Source of the DNA: Solen grandis
Lineage: Eukaryota > Mollusca > Bivalvia > Adapedonta > Solenidae
Assembly: GCA_021229015.1 (NCBI GenBank)
Contig: CM037782.1
Coordinates: 64,418,108-64,482,107 of the forward strand
DNA: 64,000 bases
Direction: 5' to 3'
Part shown: positions 36,000-45,989 of the stretch, piece after piece
How positions within the stretch are numbered: position 1 is the stretch's first letter
Layout: every line of letters begins with the position of its first letter
The notes under the pieces: generated by a model
Told to the model about the DNA's origin: nothing
What the model saw: the letters and a program-made list of their open reading frames with translations, nothing else
Databases searched by the model: none
Translations under genes and position numbers: made by a program

Positions 36000-37490
36000 A
36001 TGGTATTGAAATTGAGTGAAAGACATAAAACCTTTTGATGAAAAAAGTAAAAGAAATGATAATGTCCGCGTGTTTGTCAGTGTAATCAGGTAATTGGTAA
36101 AAGAAATTCAAATAACAATTCCCGGGAAAAAATGATGCTGTTGAAATATATGGTGATGAAAATAATGGGGAAGTGGGATTTTGGTTTTAGCATACTGGAG
36201 TCCAGAACCTTTATTGCTATGGATAGAGAGACACGGTTTGGTCGGGAAAAGGTTCAGTATAGTTGAAGTCCCTTTCCACAATGATTGTACAGAGAAACCC
36301 TTTTTTTAATGACTTAAGGGGGCCCATTCCCATCTTGGGGGTTGTGCCCCGAATCATGGATTCCCCAAAGGAAATTTGATGCCCAGAGAAAAATTTGCTA
36401 AGCCATAAAAGATGGGTAATGTGGTTACTTTTTTTACAAGAATTTAAAAAAAGTCGAAAACTCAGGTTAACAAGGTAATCAGAAAAGAAATGGGGAAAAT
36501 TTGCAGGAGAAATTTTGCTAAGCATTTATGACCATAAAACCCTGTGAAGTTTCAAATGAAAACCTATATCCCCCATTATAGATGGCATTATAAAGTATAA
36601 AAAAGTTTTTTTTTTCCGAGGGCCCCACAAAGCCACAGGAAAAGGGACAGTTTTGCCTACTAACAGGCAAAGGGGATTCTCTGGGAGGGGTTTAGCGGTG
36701 TTACTGACAGCACGACAAGGTACAAGAAAAGGTTTTCCAAAAACCTGTTTTTTGAGACTGAAGTCTCTGTTGTTGTACTGGAACCAGGTTTGTCAATGGA
36801 GAATCATTTCCCTTTCCCCTAAAAGCTAAAGTATTTGGAAACTGGAGGAGGTGAACTTATCTCTGATGTTTTTGACAATCCTTGAAGAATTGAGAAATTT
36901 GTGAAGATATGCCCAAAACAGAGGCAAAGCATCCAAAAAGTTATGTCAGTGAATTAGAAAAAAAGGAAATTACATGATTTTAAAAGAAAACAACTTGAAA
37001 AAATTTTTTGCATATCCCTGTGAGACCTTTTCCAGAGTTGAGAGCTAGTCGTATCAAAATGGACCTTTCATAAAGCTTTGGAATGAAAGTGAGCTACATA
37101 TCAGCCCCAACCCTTTGTTAGGCAGAAAGCTTGAAAAAAAAAAGGAATGATCGCAGGGGTTAACGGAGAGTGTTCATTATAAAAACAAAATTACAACAGG
37201 TATGCTTCAAACCTGCAGAAAGCCTTAGCACCTGTCCTTCAAGAGGTTCAGACAAAGCACACAGCCTTTCAAAAATGAAGAACAAACTCAAAGTTGCTGA
37301 CAATAATTTGGCCAGTAGATGATCTAAATGGGGCGTGAGGAGAAGTGGAGAAAGAAAGCTTCTTCAACAAAGTGCTGTCTTGTGGACTTCAAGGGTCTTA
37401 CTAAAGGGACAGCCAACAGAAATTTAAAGGGTGACGAGACCCTGTTGAGGTGCTTAAACCAGAAGGACTCAAATAAGTAAAATACTTTAG
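36000..37490 (+). other. Higher-complexity segment with broken coding-like blocks, unidentified
   Basis: Unlike its surroundings, this 1.5 kb has normal word complexity. On the plus strand, short coding-like blocks follow one another in shifting frames. One near 36758 reads FETEVSVVVLEPGLSMENHF. One near 37032 reads FSRVES, a stop, then SYQNGPFIKLWNESELHISP. One near 37380 reads VDFKGLTKGT and ends in TAA at 37477-37479. The minus strand has a 102-codon frame at 36217-36525. I recognise no domain. It could be a decayed gene, an old transposon body or unique non-coding sequence. Confidence 0.2.
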
Positions 37491-37499
37491 GCTTTCATT

Positions 37500-38300
37500 T
37501 ATGTAAAACTTCCCCATAAAGTTTGTTCAATAATAGTCTATAAATTAGCTTGAACTCACTTCAGATACATCGTTGAAGGGGCAGTGAAAGTTTTAAGAGT
37601 TTCCCAAAATTATTTTTTGGCCAGTTAAAAATTTTTTTTGGCTAGTTCTAACAAGTTAATAAACTTTCTTAATTATGAAAATAAGCAAAATTTTCCGTTT
37701 ATTTTAAATTGTTAATTTTTTATTGAATATGTTATTTTTAAGTTTTTTTTTGGGAAATTTGTTACATTTTAAAAAAAATGTTGTTTTTTTTTTTTTTGGG
37801 GGGGGGGGGGGTTCTTTTGGAGTCATTTATTCAAAAAACATAGCCCAAAAAAGGTTGGGTTGTTTCCAAAAATAATTTTAAACAAAAACCCTAAAAATCC
37901 CCCTCTAAATCATTGTGACAAGTGTACCCCCACCCCAAGTTTTTTAAATAAATACTTCAGCTTTATAAATTTGGGCAGTCATACAGATCACCATGTTTGG
38001 TAGTGTAAAGTTATTTTGGGGAGATTGCTCATGCATGCCTTTTAGGTACAAACTTTAGAAGTTTTTACTCAAGTATTTTTTAAAAGGGTCCGTCATATAG
38101 ATAGATTCAAGAAAAAGTTTTTGTCTAAAACTATTTAAATTTTTTGGAGTTTTTTTCCTCTTCAAAGCTTAGGGGTTTAAAAATTACCCCCATGTAGTTT
38201 TTGTATTTTTGCTAAAAAACATCCTAATAATTTTTTTCATTGCTCTGGAAATTTTGTTAAGTAGGAAATTACGTTTAAAGAAACAAAACAACAACAAAAT
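37500..38300. other. No recognisable feature
   Basis: AT-rich sequence with a T-run/G-run pair near 37785-37812. Nothing supports a gene. Confidence 0.4.
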
Positions 38301-38303
38301 TTT

Positions 38304-38520
38304 CCCCCTGGTACCAAGTGGTTGAGTGTCTTGCTCGGGGCGGGAGGTCGTGGATTTGCCCCCCGGGGTCATGAAACCCAAAGTTTAAAAAAATGGTATG
38401 TTTAGTGTTTTTGATTGCACTCGCATATAAGGGTAGTTCCGGGACTGGTCAGCCGGGGGTCGGATAATGTATGGGGGTTGGTTTCATGCCACATGTCTAC
38501 AGTGTGAAACATTAACCAAA
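38304..38520 (+). mobile_element. tRNA-derived SINE, family B copy 2
   Basis: An A-box-like AGTGGTTGAGTG lies at 38318-38329, and a degraded B box, GTGGATTTGCCCCCC, near 38351. The shared body, GTCGGATAATGTATGGGGG then GGTTTCATGCCACATGTCTA, matches the order in the copy at 17611. The minus-strand frame over 38184-38381 is incidental. Confidence 0.65.
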
Positions 38521-38529
38521 AAAATATAA

Positions 38530-40400
38530 AAAACAAAATGGATGGCCTTTGACGTTTTACATTCAAATTTTAAAACTCTAAAATTTTTTGTTTCAAGTTT
38601 TCAGTGTTACTTGGACAGTAAAATTAACTCAATGCTTAAAAGGAAAATAGCTGAAACAAGTATGACCCTTTTAAAGGGACGGACTTATTTTGGGAAGGTG
38701 GCCCGGGGTCAAAAAAAAACATTCAAATTTTGATCGGTCTGCATTTGTTGGAAAAATTTTGGTCAAAATGCCTGCTGTTATGTAGGTTGATGTTGTGTCA
38801 TAAAGGGTTACTGACATTAGGATTTTCATGTAGGTTTCACCTTAATTTTAAAATTGCTTGAGGGTGTTTTTATTGAGGAAAAAACTTACTGATTGACTTT
38901 ACATGCAAAAGTAACCTCACCATTATTATTACATGATAAATTGTTGGGGTTGTTTTGTGAGAGGGATTGGAACTTAATGCCAAAATATACTGATTAGAGG
39001 GAAAAAGGGAAATTAAATTTGGGGTTGTTTTTGCTTTATTGGTTTAAAATCTTCTTAAATTAACACTTAAAAATTTGTTGCGTGTTTAGGTTACTACATT
39101 AATATATTTTTTTTTTTTGTTTAAACACTTTTAAAAAAACATCTTTTTCCGAAGGTATAGGTTTTCATAGACCCCTTCCTTGCATATATGCAACAGGGTT
39201 GGATTTTTTGGTGACGCACACAAATTTGTAAATTGGGGTACACTCGTACAGTTCCCCCCTGGTCCGGGAAAGGGAAAGTAATGTACTACAATGATTCTTG
39301 GCCCTTTTTATTTACCATTTGGGCCCAAATCATAAATAATAAGACTAACAAGAATATAGAAAAAAGTCACAAAAGTTAGACAATTTTTATTTCTGGATGG
39401 GGTTTGGCAAGGTCATTATTGCTATAAAAAAAGTGCTAGGGTGACACTACATTTTGGGGTTGTAGTGTAACCAAACGAAGCAGTGTTGAAAAAGGTGTGA
39501 CGGACTAGATGGGTTTTTTTTTTGTGTTTTTTTCTTTTTTTTTTTTAGTGAACCCCTTTTCAAAAAGGTTGTCACAGAAATTGGTTATCATTTATTTTTG
39601 AGCACTTTTTTTTAAGCCCGAAAACAAATTTTCAGGGGAGGTTGTTGTGGGGGATGTCCGCCCTGTAAAAATAAAATAGTGTTTGGGTCCGTTTTACGTA
39701 AAGGCCCTCATAGCGGGGTTTTTGTAAATTTCATTGATATTTATTATCAGGTCTATATACGAGTATTAAGTTACCCGCAATATTGAAGTAAAAAAGAAAC
39801 CTAGAGTAAAAGGCATAAAAAGTTATTGATTATGTGCCGGTATAGTATATTCTGTATTGCTTAAACAAGGAATGGTGGTCCCTTTTAAAAAAGGGAGCAA
39901 GTGGAAAAAAAATATAGGGTTACATCTTAAAATTAAACTGTAGAAAATTTTGAACTTGTTGATCGTGTCTCTTTTATACATGTTTTTTTGTTATGATTGG
40001 CCCAGTTATATGATCATTAAAGTTTCAGGAAAATTGCGAAAAACAGAAAAATTCCTCCCGAGGGTTAGATTGACAAAAAAGCCGGTAATTTTCTGTTTAA
40101 TGTTAACCTATCATATTTTTGTTTATTAAAAGTCTGGGGGTTTCCCATGTTGTGATAAGGGTTATGGGTTGATCTCATTTATACTAATTTTCCTATTTTG
40201 GAAAACATGTTTTAAAAATGTTGTGATTTGACTTAAAATAATTTTTTAAATCATCCTTTAGGGTTTTTCTTTCCAGCCCTATTATATTCAAACCCTTTTG
40301 TTCTATGTTATTTTTCCTGCATGTAAATTTGAAGTAATAATATAATTAACACGTTTTCCGGATTTAACGGGAAGTTGCAAAACTGCCGCATTACCTCATC
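38530..40400. other. No recognisable gene
   Basis: Mixed-complexity AT-rich spacer. Individual frames are at most about 60 codons and show no motif. No repeat family could be placed. Confidence 0.4.
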
Positions 40401-40407
40401 AATAAAT

Positions 40408-41310
40408 CAGGTTATATGTATTGCAATCAGCATGTATGTTAGTTTGCAATCTAGCAGTTTTGTTAGTATTGAATCTAGCAGTATTATAGTATTGCAATCC
40501 AGCGAAATATGTATTGAAAACTGCAGAATATATTTATTGCAACCCAGCATTTTTTTAAATATGCAATCTAGCAGGTTGTATAGTTTTGCAATCTAGAGTA
40601 TATAGTTTTACAATTAGCGTGTATTTTATGTTTTGCAATCTAGCGTAAATAGTTTACAATTTCAGGTAGTATAGTTTGAAATCTAGCAGTTAAAAGTATT
40701 GAAATCCAGCGTATAAATAGTTGCAATCTAGCAGTATTAAGTTGCAATCCAGCAGTACATACAGTTTTGCAAAAGCAGGGGTTATAGTTTTGAAATCAAC
40801 AGTTATATGTATTGCAACCCACAGTATATTATATTGAAATCTAGCATATTATGTTTGCAATCCATCATATATACAGTTTTGCAATTGCAGTTATTATATG
40901 AAACCACAGTTTTTTAATTTTTGCAATCTGAGTATATACGTATTGCAACCAGCAGATTTTTGTTTTGAAAACTGCGTGTAAAAGTTTGAAACACAGATTG
41001 CAATCTAGCAGAATATAGTATTGCAATCTGCATTTTGAAATCCAGCGTATAATAAGTATTGCAACAGCGTGTATATAGTATTGCAACCCAGAATTTATTT
41101 GTATTGCAATTAGCAGTGTATATAGTATTGCAATTGCAGTATATTAGTTTTGAAATCTGAAGTGATATGTATTGCAATCCAGTATTTTTGTTTTGCAATT
41201 AGAATTTATTTTGTATTGCAATCCAGCATATATATAGTATTGCAATCTAGAAGTTATATAGTATTGCAATCCGCAGTATACGTATATAGATTGCAATCCA
41301 GCGTATTTTT
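40408..41310. repeat. ~24-bp minisatellite, about 37 units
   Basis: The unit approximates TATAGTATTGCAATCTAGCAG. The constant core TTGCAATC is clearest near 40430, 40490, 41220 and 41265, and spacing ranges from about 20 to 27 bp. Plus and minus frames of 70-94 codons (I, Q, S, Y rich) arise from the repeat. Confidence 0.9.
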
Positions 41311-41319
41311 AATTTTTGA

Positions 41320-42690
41320 AAATTTTTTAAATCCGACTGTATGTTTTACATTCAAGTAAGACATGTTCAGAAAAAAAAAGCAGACAAAAGTTTACAATAA
41401 ACGCCTTTTGGGTTTCTGGCGGTCAGGAATTTTTATGATATATATCTTTTGTGACAATTTTGCTTTTAGGTATTGGGCAACCTGAACGGTCTACATAAAA
41501 AACCAATAAGTTTTGTAAAAACTTTTTTGGGTGGCCCAGGCGAAAAGCTTTCTGTTCGGGGTTTATAAAAAAAATTTCCATTCTTTGAATTTTTGTTTTC
41601 CGGCATTGGCGTTCGCTCGGGTTTGCCCTTTTTTAATTGCTTTTTAACTATATGCCTTTCTTTGGGATTGCTTCAATATTTGGACATTTAAATTTGCTTT
41701 AGTGGATGGGACCTCTTCATTATGCAGTTGACCTGCCGTTGCTAATTTTGAAAAAAAACCCCGAAAAATCCGTCCATAATCCACAGGTTTTTTCTTTTTT
41801 CTTCTTTAAAATCCTATTAAAAAAATGTATTCACATTAAAGTTTAGTCAATACATTCATAAACCCTAAAAAAGATACGTGATTTATAATAAAATTGGTCA
41901 CTTAAATTTGACAGTCAAAAGTTTTGGTTGTTATGCGTGGTTATTTAAGTAATTCCCTGATCGGGGGTTCCCCCTATTCTAGAATCAAAAGTCATTAAAA
42001 CCAGTCATTAGACATTCAAAACTTTTTGTAAATGGCTATTAAAAAAATAATAATGTTTTTTTTAAAAACAGTTTAAGTGTTTTCACTGTAACCAACCGGG
42101 GTGTTTGTCTTCTAAAATTTGCTGAAAATTATTTGAACCGGGCAAAGAATTAGCCTAGAGTTTTAACTTTCCCTTGAAAGATAATTTTATCCATTCAATC
42201 TGTGGTGCAAGGCCCCTAAAGAAAAAAACATGTACTTTGAAATTAAATTATTATTAATCAAAATTTTTGTTTCAGGTACAAAAAAGGTCCTTACTAAAAG
42301 AAACATTTTGGGTCTTTAAAAATGAAGCTTCGGGGTGGTTACTTTTCTTAAGTACTTTGTTTTCTTAAAAAACAAAACTCTGAGGAACAGGGTTTGAATG
42401 TGATGCGTCCATTACACTTGTTTATCAAAGTAAATTTGATTAAGGGGACCCAATTTTCAAGCGCCCCAAAAAATCCAATTTTTTAAAAACCTTTAAACCT
42501 TGGTAAAACCTCTACAAGAAAAGTGAACACAATCTTTGTTTAAAGGGATGCTACCAATAACACAGTCCCCTTTCATACTCCCCCATTTTTTCAGGCTACA
42601 TTTTATAAAATTTATATCAAAAATTTGTTTTAAACAAAAAGAAGAAAAATCCAAAAAAAAACAAACTTTCATTTTTTATTTTGGGGAGAT
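41320..42690. other. No recognisable gene
   Basis: AT-rich spacer without traceable repeat units. A 63-codon plus frame at 42536-42727 runs into the hairpin of the next element and is not supported. Confidence 0.4.
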
Positions 42691-42693
42691 TTT

Positions 42694-43600
42694 GCTCACC
42701 GAGCAAAGCTGGGGTGAGCTATTGTGATCCCGTGGGTCCGTTGTGCGGGTGCGTGTCAAAAATTTAGTGTTTACACTCTATCATTTTCATTTTTAAAGCA
42801 ATCTCTTCAAATTTTAGACAATTTTTTAGACCATAATGTCTTGAGATTTTGTTTTGGCTGAGATCGGTCTATAAGTAGGAGTTATCCCCCTTTTAATAAA
42901 AAAAAGCCAGATTTCACTTGTTTACACTCTATCACCTTCTTTCCCCTAAAGAAATCATTTTAAAATTTTATGAAAATGTTTTGACCATAATCCCTTTGAT
43001 TCATTTTGATTTGGTGAGAGGGGCCCAAAGAGTTCGGGAGTAATCCCCCTTTTAATAAAAAAAAAATCCCAGTTCACTTTTTTTACACTCTAGCTCTTTT
43101 TTTTTTTGTAACATCTTCAAACTTTTGGACTGTTTAGCCAAAAATATCTCGATTGATTCAATTATGGCTGGTTTGGGCTTATCGTTAGGAGTTATGCTCT
43201 TTTTTTTTAAAAAAATGTCAGATTTCATTTTGTTTATGCCATAGCATCTTCTTTTTAAAAAACAATCCCTTTAAACTTTGGGGACTTTTTCCCATAATTT
43301 TCGTTTGAGTTTGTTAGGCTAAATAGGCCAATTAGGTTAGGATTTATGCCCCTTTTAAAAAAAAATCGGGTTTCACTTTGTTTACACCCTACATATTTAT
43401 TTTTGAGCAATCCTTCAAACTTTAAGGCTGTTTTTTCCTAAACTCGAGTCAGGTTAAATTAGGCTAAAAGCCAGTCAATGCGGGTGAGCCCCTTTAATTT
43501 AAAAAAAGAAAGATTTCAGTTTTTTTACATTCTGACTTATTCTTAAAGCAATCGTTTTTTCAGGTGAGCGGTTCGGGGCCATCTTGGGCCCTTTGTCTTG
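42694..43600 (+). mobile_element. Hairpin-headed tandem-core element with 3' hairpin
   Basis: The left hairpin, GCTCACCGAGC then GGGGTGAGCT, lies at 42694-42720. Next come TATTGTGATCCCGTGGGTCCG and six units of about 150 bp opening with TTTACACTCTATCA-like words near 42771, 42922, 43080, 43228, 43378 and 43519. Each includes CAATCTCTTCAAA and GGAGTTATGCCCCTTTTAA. The right end is CAGGTGAGCGGTTCGGGGCC, including a short hairpin GGGGCC...GGGCCC at 43575-43591, then TTTGTCTTG. Both termini being recognisable makes this the most complete member of the class in the window. Confidence 0.75.
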
Positions 43601-44630
43601 TACACATATTTTTTTTAAATGTATACATTGATGATATTCGTATCACAAAAAATTTTTTGTGTTGGGGTTTAAAAACGTAATCCAAATAGGATGATTACCA
43701 TTAATTCCACAGCAGCTGCCCCCTTAAATTAAATTTATAGTCCATTGCAAAATTCTTTTTTTATGATTCGTAAAATAAATTTCTTGTTACCTTTAAAAAG
43801 GGGTTATTTGCCTTTCTAAGGGTGTAAATTCATACGTAAGTTTTTTCTCAATTTCCCTTTTTCGGTATTAATTTTGGGAAAAAAAAAGTAGATTGTTATT
43901 GAAAATATCTAACCCCCAAATAAAAAATTAGTTATAAAAAAATGTATCGGACCTTTTTTATAAATTATTTAAATGTTTTACTACGGTCGGCCTCTGGGCT
44001 ATGACAATCAAATCAACTTTTTTGACTTTTTTTACCTAAAACTCGTGTTTGTTTTAAAATGAAATAAAAATAAAAAAGATAATAACTTCACAGTTTAAAT
44101 AAAAAGTAATATTTTAGATTTGAAAAAAATGAAATAAAAAATTTTTTTATCTTGTCAAAATATTTTTAAAAAGGGTTTAAAAAAAAACTTTTTTAAAACA
44201 TTTTTAAACAAAAAAATCTGTTTCAAAAAACCCAAAAAATTTACAACTATGGATATGATCAATTAGTGTGATTTATAGCTGTTATTTTTTGAGAAAGACC
44301 ATCAAATTTTAAAAATTGTATTTTTTTTGGAGCCGCCGAACATCGCGGGCCCCTTTTGAGTTTTTTGGAAAATTCGAATTTACGTGGTTTTTTTAAAGAG
44401 CCTGATTTTTTATTTTCCCTAAGCCGCATGTTCTTGTTTTTTGGTTTGGGTCATTAAGATGTTTTTTTAAAATTTTCCCCCTAAAGTCATTATCACCGGG
44501 AATGTTGATTTCCTGTTTCTAACTTCGGGTTGTCAATTGGAATACGGCTTTATACATTCACAGTGTTCAAGGCGAAAGTTTTTTTTTTTTTTCTTAAAAT
44601 TTTTTTTTAAATCACCTACAAAAAAGGAAA
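43601..44630. other. No recognisable gene
   Basis: AT-rich homopolymer-rich spacer. No supported feature. Confidence 0.4.
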
Positions 44631-44636
44631 CCCCAC

Positions 44637-45545
44637 GGTAGCTATTTTGCCCCCCTTTTTTCCGCGCCGCATGCGCCCCCCCTCCGTGCAGCGTCCGGCG
44701 TCAAACATTTTTTTTAAACAACATCTCCCCCCTTAAAACCCCGGGCCTTTTTTTTATAAAAAATTTTCAAAAATGTTCCTTGGGGGATCCCCTTTTTAAA
44801 TTTTTCAAAATATTTATTCCCTGTAGAAATTGGTTGCCTTGGGGGCAAAAGAAAAGAAATATGAAAAAAATTTTTTTAAAACTTCTAAATATGGCCCCCC
44901 TTTTTTTAAAAAAATTTTTGGGGGAAAATGTTCCTTTGTTTTTTCCCCCTTTTTTTCCAAAAATTTTTCAAATTATTTTTTTCCTTGAAAAACTTTGGGC
45001 CCCCCGGGGCGGAGCCCGTTTTTCCCTTTTATGTATTAGTAAAAAATGCAAAAATTTTCTTTGGGCCCCAAAAAAATGGTGGTTTCAAATTTTTTTGGCA
45101 CAGGTTTCCCTTTTGGGGGGCGCTCTACCAAGATTGTTCAATTATTTTGATTTTTTTTTTTAAAAAATGGCCCCCATGGGGGGGAGCCCCATTTTTCCCC
45201 CAAAAGTATTTTGTACAAAAATTTTAAAAAATTTTTTGGGCCCAAAAAAAATGGGTGGAAATTTTAAAAATTTTTTGGGACAGATGTACCCTTTTGGGGG
45301 ACTCTTACCCCCAAAAGTGTTCCAAATTATTTTGACCCTTGAAAAAAACCCCCCCCCGGGGCCCAAGCCAAATTTTTTCCCCTTTTTTTTACAGTACAAA
45401 ATTTTAAAAACCCCTTTTTTTCCAAAAAAAATCACCCCATTTTGGTGGCAGGGGGGAGAGCCCATTTTTCAAATATTATATTTGTGTTTCTTTTCCCCCC
45501 ATAAAATCTTTTTTCTCAGGGGGAGCGCCCCCCCCCTCAGACCCC
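44637..45545 (+). mobile_element. Family D element, strongly homopolymer-distorted
   Basis: Begins GGTAGCTATTTTG followed by a CCGTGCAGCGTCCGGCGTC tract and AAACAACATCTCCCCCCTTA. This is the same order as downstream of the hairpin at 26507; the hairpin itself is eroded. Repeated GGGCCC...GGGGGAGCCC blocks mark about five units of roughly 165 bp. The right end, TTCTCAGGGGGAGCG (45514-45527), resembles the CAGGTGAGCG end at 43561. Long open frames on both strands (44780-45604) are due to homopolymer runs. Confidence 0.6.
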
Positions 45546-45730
45546 CTTTTTTAAAAAATTCCCCGAAATTTAAAATTTCGCATAAAAAAGAACATTTTTT
45601 TTAAATACGAAAAAACGTTTTTTAAACCCTACAAATAGAAAAGTAGCATTTTAAAGAAAAAAAAAGAATGTAAATGAAAAAGAAAAAAAAACTTTCAGGA
45701 AAAAATAAGAAAAATAAAAGAACATTTGTA

Positions 45731-45985
45731 CCGCCCCGGGGGGTTGATTTCCCCCCTGCTACTACCCCCCTTAAAAAAAAGGGACTGTTTTTAAATTTCC
45801 CCCCTTTCTTAGGCTCGATTAAGGGGAAATTCCCGGATGATTTGGGCCCCGGGGGCAGGATAATATGCTGGGTGTGGTATCATGTTTAGGTCTACGGGTT
45901 TATACGCGTGTGGGAGCACTGTATCTTCCCAAAAGAAAGTCCAAAAAAAACAAAAAAATTGGGTGGGACGTTTTAAAAAACCCCC
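45731..45985 (+). mobile_element. tRNA-derived SINE, family B copy 3 (degraded)
   Basis: A B-box-like GGGGGTTGATTTCCCCCC lies near 45739. The body words GGTGTGGTATCATG, GGAGCACTGTATC and a GGTGGGACGTTTTAAAA terminus match the copy at 49322. The left part is too distorted to place an A box. Confidence 0.5.
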
Positions 45986-45989
45986 AAAA

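Noticed and set aside
35548..36038. Frames rich in K, F or G around 35.7-35.9 kb
   Set aside because: Translations of A, T and G runs.
36217..36525. 102-codon minus-strand gene
   Set aside because: No recognisable domain, start context or splice signals; kept only as part of the unresolved 36-37.5 kb segment.
40375..41359. I/Q/S/Y-rich frames on both strands
   Set aside because: Produced by the ~24-bp minisatellite.
44780..45604. Frames of 99-145 codons on both strands
   Set aside because: F/G/P/K-rich translations of homopolymer runs inside a distorted family D element; both strands are open for the same reason.
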